The notes beneath the pieces are model-generated. The model was not told the DNA's origin. It saw only the letters and a program-made list of their open reading frames with translations, and ran no database searches. Positions 1-8,789 of a DNA stretch of 64,000 nt are shown piece after piece; position 1 is the first letter of the stretch; every line of letters starts with the position of its first letter. A program made the translations under genes and the position numbers. The DNA is from Verrucomicrobiota bacterium (GTDB lineage Bacteria > Verrucomicrobiota > Verrucomicrobiia > Limisphaerales > J093), in contig JAOSKK010000001.1 in assembly GCA_027493615.1 (NCBI GenBank), positions 921,629 to 985,628 on the forward strand. The letters run 5' to 3'.

Positions 1-1894
1 CTGTAGGACGTGGCAGGTTGAGTCTCGTGACCTCGACTCCTACGGGGCTGGCGTCACTCTTGCCGTGGGGGGAAGGGCGGGTCGCGGCGACGGCGGGCGC
101 GGGCCGGTGCCAGTCGCCCCGCAGCCAGTCGGCGAGCAGGCCGAGGGCCTGTTCGTCGAGGATCTCGTCCCGGCCAAACGACGGCATGCGGTCGTTGCGG
201 CGGCCGTAGAAGCGGACGTGGGCGGGGTGGCCCACGAAATCCACGAGCCACGCACGCGAGCCGTAGCCGGTGAGGTCCGGGGCGATGGCGTCTTCGTCCG
301 GCACCCGGAACTGGTGGCAGCCCGTGCACTTCATTTCGCGAGTACGGATCAGTTCGCGACCGGCAGCGATGGCGTCGGCGTCCTGGAGGTCGGCCTCGCG
401 TTGCGCGGGGAGTTCGGCCTCGGCGGAGACGGCCAGGATGACCTTGGCCAGGTTCGCGCGTTGGGCGTCGTCGAAGGCGGCGACATCTTTCTGGACGAAC
501 CGCACCATCCGGCCCGCTTCAAACCGGGTGCCGCCGAAATAGTGGGGGGTGGCGACGCGCTGGGGATCCAGCAGGCCTGTGAGCCATTCCCGGCTGGCGA
601 ACCCCTTGAGGTCCGAGGCGCTGGGGGCATCGGTCGGAACCTGGCCCAAGCCGTCGTGGCCATCGTAACGGTGGCAACTTGCGCAATGGCGGGCGAAGAG
701 CCTGGGCCCTTGCAGGAGCGGGTCGGCGCGCAGCAGCGTCAGGGCGCCGGTCTCGGGAATGCCCCCCGCGGTCTGCACGAGCTCGCGGGCCCGGGCGGCC
801 TCGGTGTGGGCCTGTCGCCGGGCGGCCTGATACTCGGTGTTGCTCCGATCTTCGCGCAGGGCCAGGCCGGCAAGCACCACGGCACCGAGACCGAGGGTCA
901 GGACGAAGACCGTGTTGAAGCCGGCCCCCAACCGCCATCGCCCCACCCAGGGCATGGCCGCCATTACGAGGAGGATGAGGGAGGGAATGATCACCGCCCC
1001 CAGACTTCGCTGCCGGCGGGGAAGTACTTGAGGAACTGGAAGAGAAACAACATGAACCACTCGGGGCGCGCGGCGGAGTAGGGTTCAACCGGATCCACCG
1101 GCGCCAGCAGTTCGGGGAAGGCGACTCCCCGGCCGTCAAACCCCGGCCGCACGACCACCAGCAGCAGCGTGACGACCACCACCAGGCAGGCCACCGCATC
1201 CCGCAGCGCTTGCTCCGGCCACCAAGACGCGTTTCCTGGCTGGGAGGGTCCCGCTGGGGAGGGGGACAGGCGGCGTGCCAGGTACCACCAGACGGCCAAC
1301 ACGCCGCCCAGCGCCAGGGGCAGGACCGTCACATGCAGCGCCAGGAACCGCGTCAGCGTGTGGTGCCCGACCTCCGGACCGCCGAGCAGCGCCTGTTGGA
1401 GGAGGGGGCCAATACCGGGAACGACCGCGAGGATGTTCAGGGGCACACGGGCGGCCCAGTATCCCTTCTGGTCGAGTGGCAACAGCCAGCCCGTCACGGA
1501 TTGCGCGAGGGCCAGGGGCAACAGGACCAGGAGCAGGAGCAGGTTGAGCTCGCGCGGGGCGAGGTAGGTGCGCTGGATCACCACCTGCATGAGGTGGAGG
1601 CCGAGAAGGACCACGAAGGCCTGGGCGGCCACCACGTGCAGCCCGCGCAGCAGCCAGCCCCCGCGCGTTTCGAATTGCAGGTGGTACACGCTCTCCCAGG
1701 CGGTCTGCGTGCTGGCGCTGTAGCCGGCCAGCAGGAAGAAGCCGGTGATCACCTGGACCAGGAACATGAACACCAGCACGCTCCCCCAGCAATGGCGCCA
1801 GCCAACGCTGCCGGGCAGCGGGTCGAAAAAGGATGCGCCGCGTGAACGTGACGGCCCCGGTGCGGGCGTCCAGCCAGCCGAGGAACGCCTTCAT
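1..1894 (-). CDS. Cytochrome b fused to a di-heme cytochrome c tail (bc-type quinol oxidoreductase subunit), partial at window start
   Basis: This is the membrane cytochrome b of a bc1/b6f-like complex, which oxidises quinol and passes electrons to cytochrome c. Reading starts at ATG 1894 (MKAFLGWLDARTG). The hydrophobic core carries the heme-binding segments HVVAAQAFVVLLGLHLMQV and TRFLALHVTVLPLALGG. It ends with the typical WFMLFLFQFLKYFPAGSEVWG. After that the protein continues as a soluble tail with two CXXCH heme sites, RHCASCH near 695-705 and MKCTGCHQ near 310-333. Two frameshifts break it: one in a run of five T near 1827 and one in a run of G near 998. Correcting each by one base restores a single frame that is still open at the left edge. 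The start overlaps the Rieske stop by ATGA. The fusion of b and c parts is inferred from continuity of the corrected frame. Confidence 0.85.
19..47 (+). repeat. Dispersed palindromic element, copy 1
   Basis: This is the first of three copies of an element with core GAGTCTCGTNACCTCGACTC (20-39 here). The outer 5 bp, GAGTC and GACTC, form an inverted repeat. Over 29 bp it matches copy 3 at 42941-42969 except at the single N position. Here it lies in the reading frame of the cytochrome c tail, read antisense, and may supply or sit next to the end of that gene. Confidence 0.75.
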
Positions 1895-2420
1895 GCCGGC
1901 ACCTTCTCCTTCGCGCCGACCCGGAAGTTCTGGAATCGCACCCAGACTTCGGTGTCGTTGCGGATCTCGACGTCGAGGCGGTCCAGACCGCGCGGGCTGG
2001 GGCTCTTGGGATCGTTGATCGTGCCGTCGAGCGCAAAGGTGCTGTTGTGGCACGGGCAGAGAAAGCTGTCCTTGGCGGCTGCGTAGTCGACCAGGCAGCC
2101 CGCGTGTGGACAGACGACGTGTAGCGCCTGAATCTCGGTCTCGCCTGTACGGCGGAGGTACACGGCACCCACGGGGACGTCCGCGCGACGGTTCCAGGCG
2201 TTGACCTGGTCGGTACGGACGGTGAAGCGGCGGGGATCCCGTCGGCGGGGAGCGCTGAGAGGCCGGTGACCCGGACAAAGTCGGCGCTGCCCGCGGAACG
2301 GCGCAGGGGATCCAGAAAGACATGAAGGCCGGCACTTGCGGGGACGAGCGCGGCGAGTCCGCCCGCGCCGGCGGCGAGCAGGCCTCGGAGGAAGCCCCGA
2401 CGTTCAGTTGGCGTGGTCAT
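1891..2420 (-). CDS. Rieske 2Fe-2S protein of the bc complex
   Basis: This is the Rieske iron-sulfur subunit, which accepts an electron from quinol and delivers it to the c heme. It starts at ATG 2420 with a Tat-type N-terminus (RRGFLRGLLAAGAGGLAALV), as expected for a cofactor-loaded protein exported folded. The two cluster-binding boxes are CPHAGC and CPCHNSTF, the usual C-x-H-x(n)-C and C-x-C-H pattern. A frameshift in a run of C near 2238 splits it; one added C joins GIP to RRFTVRTDQVNAW. The length of about 176 residues is normal. The stop overlaps the cytochrome b start by ATGA, so the two are translated together. Confidence 0.9.
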
Positions 2421-2485
2421 GGCATGTGGGCAGTTGCGAGCGAAGACTAGCCAAGCGTACGGCGTTCGCAAACCCGGCGGGCAAC

Positions 2486-3299
2486 TCACTTCAGGGCTTC
2501 GTGGCTGGCGTGGAACTCCCTCCACGTGAACAGCACGGCCCCGAGGACGAGCGCCGCCACGGTGGTTCCGAGCAGGATGAGCACGCCGGTTCCGGACCCA
2601 TCGGCCGACCATTCATAGCGGTCCCGCACCGCCGGGTGACCGGCCAGGAGATCCTGCAGGTGCCGGAGCATGGAGAGCGAGTTGATATTGGTGGGGATAT
2701 GTCCGATGCCCACTTCGACGATGAAGCCGTACACCAGACCCAGCACGATGTACCGACGGGTGAGCAGACCGAAGACACCGCCCAACGCGCCGTACACGAG
2801 GGCGGCGAGGACGCCCGCGAGCAACACCCGGCCCGCCAGCGAGGGAGCTTCGGGAATGTCCCGCAACAGCCCGACCCCCAGGAGCAATAGTCCGTTGACC
2901 AGGAACACGAACTGCAGCCAGGCGAGTTGACAGACGTACTTCCCCAGGTAGAGGCGGGCCCGGGTCAAGGGGCGCGTGACGAGGAAGGCGAGGGTGTCAT
3001 CCTGCACTTCATCGCGGATCATCGCGCCGCACACGACCAGGCAGTACAGGGGCATCAGCAAGCCGACATAGAGGTGCACGTTCCAGTGCAGAAAGCCCGT
3101 CGACTCGCCGTCCGGGAGGCTGAGCCAGGCCAGCAGGGGGTTGGCCACCAGCGCTGCCAGCCACAGCGGGGCGCGACGCCAGGCAAAAGAAACCCCGCCA
3201 GCTCAACACCCACAGCCCGGCCAGCGACGAACCCAGACCGGGCACGTCCGGTTTCGGGCCCGCGGCGGGCGCGTCGTTCGTGGCAGCAAGCGATGTCAT
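2486..3299 (-). CDS. ABC-2 type transporter permease
   Basis: This is the membrane subunit of an ABC exporter, about 270 residues with roughly six hydrophobic segments (for example YVGLLMPLYCLVVCGAMI and VLILLGTTVAALVLGAVLF). The stretch DEVQDDTLAFLVTRPLTR is typical of the ABC-2/NosY-like permeases often annotated as involved in multicopper enzyme maturation. The start is ATG 3299, overlapping the stop of the ATPase gene by ATGA. A frameshift in a run of T near 3188 separates the first 38 residues. It lies 65 bp upstream of the Rieske gene on the same strand. The substrate is unknown; a role in assembly of the bc complex is only suggested by position. Confidence 0.8.
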
Positions 3300-4222
3300 G
3301 CGGTGACCTTGTCGAAGATCTGGCGTAATGAGCGGCTTTCACTCCGAATCTCCCCGACCACCACGCCGCTGGCGAGGAGCAGTTCGAGCCAGCGCTGGTA
3401 GAACACTTCCGGGTCGCGCACCTCGAGGTGCAGCCAGTCGCCTTCCGGGGCGAGCTGAAATCCGCGCAACACGCCGGCGTCGAACAGCACGCGTGCGAGC
3501 TTCTCCGGTTGGTCGCAACGGACCTGCAACTGCTCGGACCACCCTTGCACATCCGTGCGCAGCGTGTCGCGGGTGCCCGAGGCCAGGACGCGCCCCCAGT
3601 TGAGGATGACGAACTCGCGACAGAGGGCCTCGAGTTCGGCGAGGATGTGGCTGGAGATGAGGATGTGGGTGCCGCCGGCAGCGAGTTCCTTGAGGACGTG
3701 GGCCATCTCCTGGCGGCCGAGCGGGTCCAGGCCGTTCATGGGCTCGTCCAGCACGAGGAACTCGGGGTCGTGCAGCAGCGCCTGGGCGAGCTTGACGCGC
3801 TGTCGCATGCCCTTCGAGTACTGCGACAGGCGTTTGGCCCAGTGTTCGCGGGGGAGACGCACCTTCGCGAGCAGACGCTCGGCGCGGGCGCGCGCCTCGG
3901 TGCCGCGGAGCCCGGACAACCGCCCCAGGCCGTGCAGCCAGTCCACCGGTCCGAGATCCCGGGGCAGGGACTCGCGCTCGGGGCAGTAACCGATCCGCCG
4001 CAGCAACCTCGGGTTGTTCCAAGGCACTTCACCGAATACCGTCAGCGTGCCGGAACTTGGCCGGAACTGGCCGGTGATGATCTGGATGAGGGTGCTCTTG
4101 CCCGCGCCGTTCGGGCCGACCAGGCCGACGAGCCCCGGGCCGATCTCGAACGAGACATGGTTCAGTCCCATCACGATCCCGTACCACCGGCTCAACTCCC
4201 GGACCTGGACAATGGCGCTCAT
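3296..4222 (-). CDS. ABC transporter ATP-binding protein
   Basis: This is an intact 308-residue ABC ATPase. Walker A is GPNGAGKST (about residue 36), the signature is YSKGMRQRVKLAQALL, and Walker B is FLVLDEPMNGLDP, followed by the H-loop SSH. The C-terminal third resembles the regulatory extension of CcmA/NosF-like ATPases. It should energise the permease encoded immediately downstream (2486-3299), with which it overlaps by ATGA, and it overlaps the upstream permease gene in the same way. The transported substrate cannot be read from the sequence. Confidence 0.92.
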   Translation of the reverse strand: MSAIVQVRELSRWYGIVMGLNHVSFEIGPGLVGLVGPNGAGKSTLIQIITGQFRPSSGTLTVFGEVPWNNPRLLRRIGYCPERESLPRDLGPVDWLHGLGRLSGLRGTEARARAERLLAKVRLPREHWAKRLSQYSKGMRQRVKLAQALLHDPEFLVLDEPMNGLDPLGRQEMAHVLKELAAGGTHILISSHILAELEALCREFVILNWGRVLASGTRDTLRTDVQGWSEQLQVRCDQPEKLARVLFDAGVLRGFQLAPEGDWLHLEVRDPEVFYQRWLELLLASGVVVGEIRSESRSLRQIFDKVTA

Positions 4223-5214
4223 TCGGGCTTGGTACGGGTGAGGATGATCCCGGCCGAGAGCAGTGCGAAGATCGCGAGCGCGGGCCAGGTCCTGGCGGCC
4301 GGAGCTGGGGGCCAGGGCGCGCGGGGTCTGCGGCCGAAGCCGCGCAGGACTTCACCGACGATGGGGACGTTCTCCTGGGCGATCCGCACATCCTGCTCGG
4401 GCCGGAACACGACGCGTGCGAGTTGGTGCAGGTCGTAGCGAATGCTCAGTTGTTTCACCCAGGGCCGACTCATGTCGCCCAGCGGTTCGAGCGTGCTACC
4501 CACCAGCCAGAGCGCGACGTAGAGCCCGACCGTGGCCTTCTCGCGGGAAGACACGGCCGAGATGCCGAGGGCCAGCACCGACAGGAAGGCCATGCCGGCG
4601 AGGATGAACAGGACGGCGTGCCCGAGCGGGACGCGCGAGTGCCAGAAGAAGTTCCAGTTGGGGGCGAGCAGATTGCCGAGGAGCCAGGAGGCGAGCACCG
4701 GCCCGAGCCACGTGAGGGTGAGGAGGCCGCCCACCACGCCGGCTTTGCCGAGCAGGTAGTCGAAGCGATTGATGGCCTTGGAGGCGTAGACCACCATCGC
4801 GTGGCTGCCGAGATCGCGGGTGATCAGATGCGGAATGGCCAACGCCACCGCCACCAGCGCGGGGGTGATGAGGAAGTACGCATAGACGTAGAACAACAGC
4901 CCCTGGGCCACCCGCACCGAGATCTCGGGGTGCTGCTCGAGCCACGTCGTGAGCGCCTTTACGAACGCCTGCAACTGCGGATTCAGATTGGCCGCCCACA
5001 CGACGATGACGCTGTCGGCGACCAGGAGTTGGCCGATGCAGAAGAGCACGCCCACGAACACCAGGGCGGTCAGCCAGCAAAAGCCCACCAGGTACCGCGT
5101 CCAACGGTTCTGCAGACAGGCTCGCAAGCCGCTGAAAGCGATCACGCCGCGGCGCTGCCAGACCCCGACGTGCCGGCCTTTCCAGTGCCGGTAACGAATG
5201 TCATGCAGGGCCAT
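4219..5214 (-). CDS. ABC-2 type transporter permease
   Basis: This is an intact 331-residue integral membrane protein. An N-terminal cytoplasmic segment (YRHWKGRHVGVWQRRG) is followed by TM helices such as YLVGFCWLTALVFVGVLF, VAQGLLFYVYAYFLITPAL and VLFILAGMAFLSVLALG. The long extracytoplasmic loop after the first helix is common in ABC-2 permeases. It starts at ATG 5214, 14 bases inside the upstream ATPase gene, and its stop overlaps the next ATPase by ATGA. It is the partner of the ATPase at 5201-6130 or of the one at 3296-4222. Its function beyond export is not evident. Confidence 0.85.
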   Translation of the reverse strand: MALHDIRYRHWKGRHVGVWQRRGVIAFSGLRACLQNRWTRYLVGFCWLTALVFVGVLFCIGQLLVADSVIVVWAANLNPQLQAFVKALTTWLEQHPEISVRVAQGLLFYVYAYFLITPALVAVALAIPHLITRDLGSHAMVVYASKAINRFDYLLGKAGVVGGLLTLTWLGPVLASWLLGNLLAPNWNFFWHSRVPLGHAVLFILAGMAFLSVLALGISAVSSREKATVGLYVALWLVGSTLEPLGDMSRPWVKQLSIRYDLHQLARVVFRPEQDVRIAQENVPIVGEVLRGFGRRPRAPWPPAPAARTWPALAIFALLSAGIILTRTKPE

Positions 5215-6130
5215 GGGCTCCTTCGAGGGCTTTCACGAACATCTCCTCGAGCACGTTCGGGCTGGGGATGATCTCGAGCGGCGCCACGCCCAGCGACCGC
5301 AGGCAGTCCAGCAACGGCATCAGGTCTGGCGCCCCGTGCTCGACGCGGACGTGGCCGTTCGGCAGCACTTCGCTGGGCCAGCCGCGGGCTTGAAAGCCCT
5401 GGGCCACCTCGGATTGCCGGTGCGGCACCACCACGTCCGCGGCGCCGCGCCGGCGTTCCTTCAGGCGCGCCAGACTGTCCTGCACCAGCACGCGGCCGCG
5501 CGCCAGGAGGATGATGTGTTCGCACACGCGCTCGACGTCATGGAGGAGGTGCGAAGACAGGACGACGGTCAAACCATGCTCCTGCCACAGGCTGCGGACC
5601 AGGTCGAGCATCTGCACCTGGCCGCGCGGGTCCAGGCCGTTGGTCGGTTCATCCAGGAACAGCACCTCAGGGTCGTGCACGATGGCTTGGGCGAGCTTCA
5701 AGCGCTGCTTCATGCCAGTGGAGTACGTGTCCACCTTGCGGTAGCGTTCCTGGCCCATCCCGACGAAATCGAGCATCTCATGCGCCCGCTGGCGGGCGGC
5801 TTCGAAGGGGAGGCCGCACAACTGCGCGGTGTACGTGACGTATTCGCAGCCCAGCATGCCGGGGATGTGGCAATCCTGCTCGGGGGTGTAGCCGATGCGC
5901 TTGCGGATCTCGCGCCCCTCGCGTCCCACCTCACGGCCGAGCAGCTTCGCCGTGCCGGCCGTGATGGGGTGGAGCTGGAGGAGACATTTGAGAAGTGTGG
6001 ACTTGCCCGCGCCGTTGGGTCCGAGCAAGCCGATGGCACCCGGTTCAACGCGCAGGTCCAGGCAATCCAGGGCTACGAAGCGGCCGAAGCGCTTCAGCAA
6101 CCCGTGCGTCTCGATGACCGGACCAGGCAC
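5201..6130 (-). CDS. ABC transporter ATP-binding protein
   Basis: This is an intact ABC ATPase of 309 residues. Walker A is LLGPNGAGKSTLL, the signature is TYSTGMKQRLKLAQAIV, Walker B is VLFLDEPTNGLDP and the switch is LSSHLL. The best start seen is GTG at 6130; no in-frame ATG lies close by. It is the first ABC gene of the operon and overlaps the following permease by 14 bases. With the other three ABC genes it forms two ATPase/permease pairs, which may act as two exporters or one heteromeric complex. Confidence 0.9.
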   Translation of the reverse strand: MPGPVIETHGLLKRFGRFVALDCLDLRVEPGAIGLLGPNGAGKSTLLKCLLQLHPITAGTAKLLGREVGREGREIRKRIGYTPEQDCHIPGMLGCEYVTYTAQLCGLPFEAARQRAHEMLDFVGMGQERYRKVDTYSTGMKQRLKLAQAIVHDPEVLFLDEPTNGLDPRGQVQMLDLVRSLWQEHGLTVVLSSHLLHDVERVCEHIILLARGRVLVQDSLARLKERRRGAADVVVPHRQSEVAQGFQARGWPSEVLPNGHVRVEHGAPDLMPLLDCLRSLGVAPLEIIPSPNVLEEMFVKALEGAHGPA

Positions 6131-6390
6131 GCGCCGGAGGATAGGGCGCCCGCCGGGTTTGGCGAGTGTGGAAACATCGCCTCGATCTCAGGGTCGGGCT
6201 TGCCGAAGTCCTCAGGGACGGTGAACACGCCTCGGGCCAGACCGAACGCACGGCGCTCCACGCTCCGTGGGGGAAGCGGGCGGATCTCTGCGACGGGGCG
6301 GTCGACGTCGCACAACGTGATGACCTTGCCGGCCCGGATCAGGGCGGTCAGTTCCGCGAAGCGCCGCGCGGCGTCGTCGAGCTCCATCAT
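6094..6390 (-). CDS. Phd/YefM-like antitoxin, orphan
   Basis: This is a small protein of about 98 residues. Its N-terminal part (MMELDDAARRFAELTALIRAGK) and the stretch VDRPVAEIRPL match the Phd/YefM antitoxin fold. The tail RRAFGLARGVFTVPEDFGKPDPEIEAMF resembles the toxin-neutralising tail of VapB-like partners of PIN toxins. ATG 6390 was preferred over GTG 6402. The final 37 bases overlap the ABC ATPase start, and the last 18 or so residues after EAMF look unrelated to the family, so the true stop may be nearer 6170 if a frameshift is present. No PIN-domain toxin is encoded beside it. Confidence 0.6.
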   Translation of the reverse strand: MMELDDAARRFAELTALIRAGKVITLCDVDRPVAEIRPLPPRSVERRAFGLARGVFTVPEDFGKPDPEIEAMFPHSPNPAGALSSGACLVRSSRRTGC

Positions 6391-6446
6391 GGTCTCATTC
6401 ACACGGCGTACCGTAGCCCTCGCTGCCCCGAACCGTCACCCGGACG

Positions 6447-6668
6447 GTGGGACAGTGGGACGGTGGGACAGTGGGACGGTGGGACCGTGCGGCCATGCGG
6501 CCGTGCGGCGGTGGGACCGTGGGACGGTGAGCCGGTAGGAGTCGAGGTGACGAGACTCAGACGGCACGGAGGGTGCGGCGGTGGGACGGTGGGACGGTGC
6601 GGCGGTGGGACGGTGCGACAGTGCGACGGTGGGACGGTGGGACGGTGGGACGGTGGCGAGGTGGCGTG
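6447..6668 (+). repeat. Array of 8-bp tandem units, consensus GTGGGACG, interrupted by the dispersed element
   Basis: Eleven head-to-tail 8-bp units fill 6447-6534 and twelve more fill 6573-6668. Units are mostly GTGGGACG, with variants such as GTGCGGCG, GTGGGACC and GTGCGACA. The 38 bases in between hold copy 2 of the dispersed element, and the two blocks are not in the same 8-bp phase. The array fills the region between two divergently oriented genes and ends 42 bp before the GHL10 start. The unit length is not a multiple of three and no gene is seen in it. The G-runs could form unusual DNA structure. Confidence 0.9.
6539..6558 (-). repeat. Dispersed palindromic element, copy 2
   Basis: This is the reverse complement of GAGTCTCGTNACCTCGACTC, with N = C when read on the minus strand. 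The match continues to 25 bp (TGA before it and CTAC after it). It sits inside the 8-bp tandem array, between units of both halves, as if the array had been invaded or had grown around it. Confidence 0.75.
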
Positions 6669-6710
6669 GGGTCTTGTGTCGGCCGGGGGGTTGCGTAGGC
6701 TGGCGCCCTC

Positions 6711-7767
6711 ATGAACCGGCGGACGTTTTTGCACCAGGTCGGCGGAGCTGCTGTCGCGATGTCGGGTAGCCTGGGGGCCGGGGGTGCAGAAGGGGAGGAG
6801 GGCACGGGATCGGACGGATTCGAAGAACTGGATCTGGGCCGGGGTGGACGAGAAGGCGTCACCCGCCGACCAACAGCGACGGTTCGAGCAGTACCGCGCC
6901 TTCGGCGTCGACGCCGTGCTCTTCAGCGGCGTGAGCCCCGCGGTGTTCGCCCGGGCCAAGGCGCAGGGCCTGGCGACACACGCGTGGACCTGGACGCTGT
7001 GCCGGGGCGACCGCGACCTGCTCGAGAAGCACCCGGACTGGTACGTGGTCAGCCGCGAAGGCAAGTCCGCTGCCACGCACCCCCCGTACGTCGGCTACTA
7101 CCATTTCCTCTGTCCGTCGCGCCCGGAGGTGCAGGAGCACCTGGCCAGGCAGTTCGCGGACCTGGCGGACACGCCGGACCTCGACGGGGTGCACTTGGAC
7201 TACATCCGCTTTCCGGATGTCATTCTGCCGGTCGCGCTGTGGAAGCAGTACAACCTTGTGCAGCACGAAGAACTGCCGCCTTACGACTTCTGCTACTGCG
7301 CGGTCTGCCGGGCGGCGTTCAAGGCGGAGGCCGGGATCGATCCGCTGGAGTTGGCCGACCCACCGGCCCACGACGCCTGGCGCGCCTTCCGGTATGCAAG
7401 CGTGACGCGGCTGGTCAACCGGTTGGTGGACGTGGTTCACCGGAAGGGCAGGCAGATCACCGCCGCTGTGTTCCCCACGCCGCAGATCGCCCGGAAACTG
7501 GTGCGGCAGGACTGGGTGCGATGGAACCTGGACGCGGTGCTGCCCATGGTCTACCACAGCTTCTACAACGAACCCATCGCCTGGATCGAGAAGGCCGTCC
7601 GAGAAGGCGTCACCGCCCTGCCACCCGGCCGCCCGCTCTACGCCGGACTGCACCTGCCGGACCTGAAGACCGACGCGGCGTTTGACCAGGCGGTTCGTGC
7701 CGCGCGGGATGGCGGTGCCCAGGGCGTGGCGCTGTTCGGAGGACTGCGGCAGATCAAGGACCGTTAA
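6711..7767 (+). CDS. Secreted family 10-like glycosyl hydrolase (GHL10)
   Basis: This is a TIM-barrel hydrolase-like protein of about 350 residues. ATG 6711 begins a Tat/Sec-type leader (MNRRTFLHQVGGAAVAMSG). The family's marker is the strand-end motif GVHLDYIRFPD (about 7188-7215), preceded by YYHFLCPSRPEVQ and followed by the cysteine pair in YDFCYCAVC. These are features of the glycosyl-hydrolase-like 10 family, whose substrates are poorly known. A frameshift in the G-rich stretch near 6790 separates the leader from the domain. It is the first gene of the plus-strand glycan operon, and the next gene may start only 1 bp after its stop. Confidence 0.82.
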
Positions 7768-7768
7768 C

Positions 7769-8789
7769 GTGACCCTCCTGGCCGTGTTCGACTGCGTCCG
7801 ACCCCGACGCCACGTGGCTGCCCGATCCCTGCTTCTTGGTGCGCTTGTACCGGCGGGCCGGGGTTTCCGGCATGCGCGGATCCTGATCGTCGCGGTTCTG
7901 TGGCTGGCGGCCGGCCTCGGTTACGGCGGTGATTGGGTGTTCCCGTGTCCGACCAACGAGATTGCGCGTTACACGGCGCATCGGGTGACCGAGCCGATCC
8001 GCATCGACGGTCGGTTGGACGAGCCGGCGTGGCGGGCGGCGCCGGTGTCGCCGCGATTCGTGGACATCATCACCGGCGAACCGGCGCGGTTCGACACCCG
8101 CGCGATGGTGCTTTGGGACGCTACGAACCTGTACGTGGCGTACCGGGTCGAGGAGCCCAACGTCCGCGCCACCTACACGAAGCCGAACGACCCCATCTAC
8201 TACGACAACGACATCGAGCTGTTCGTCGCCGGGCCGGATGCCTACTACGAATTCGAGCTCAACGCCTTCAACACCCCCGTACGAAGTCTTCTTCATCTGG
8301 GAAGAAGCCTACGAGCGCGGCGGGTTTGCCCAGGCCGGGGAGTTCGCGCGGTCGAAGCTCCGGCCCTTCAACGGCGTGGGTTTCACCACGCATCCGCGCG
8401 GCGGGCGGCTCGGCCAGTTTACCTGGACCTTCCCCGGCCGAAAGACGGCCGTGCACATCGACGGCACGATCAATGACGAGAGCGACATCGACCGCGGCTG
8501 GACGGTCGAAATCGCGTTGCCCTGGTCCGGCTTTCGTTGGCTGGCGACGGACGGGCGCGCGTTGCCGCCCCGCGAGGGCGATGTCTGGCGCCTGGATTTC
8601 TCGCGGTTCAACATTGACCGGGCGCACGGGTGGCCCCGTGACTCCGGCGGTTGGGTCTGGACGCGGCACGGGGTTTGGGACTCGCACATTCCCGAGTGCT
8701 TCGCTTTCGTGCGGTTCACAACCCAGACACTGAGCTCGGGCCGGGGAGAAACGAACCGAACCGCACAAGCCCTCGAGGATTTGCCATGA
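7769..8789 (+). CDS. Secreted CBM9-like carbohydrate-binding protein
   Basis: About 340 residues with the CBM9-like fold: IRIDGRLDEPAWRAAPVSPRF, then WDATNLYVAYRVEEP, the calcium/substrate region YYDNDIELFV, FELNAFNT, and the end motif WRLDFSRFN. A hydrophobic leader (ILIVAVLWLAAGLGYGG) follows a GTG start at 7769. That start is an inference; an upstream in-frame start at 7682 would overlap the previous gene. A frameshift in a run of C near 8275 interrupts the text just where the family reads NAFNT-xYEVFFIW. Its stop overlaps the next start by ATGA. It likely tethers glycan for the neighbouring enzymes. Confidence 0.8.

Noticed and set aside
6447-6668. The tandem array as a CRISPR array
   Set aside because: Units are 8 bp with no 25-40 bp spacers and no cas genes nearby.
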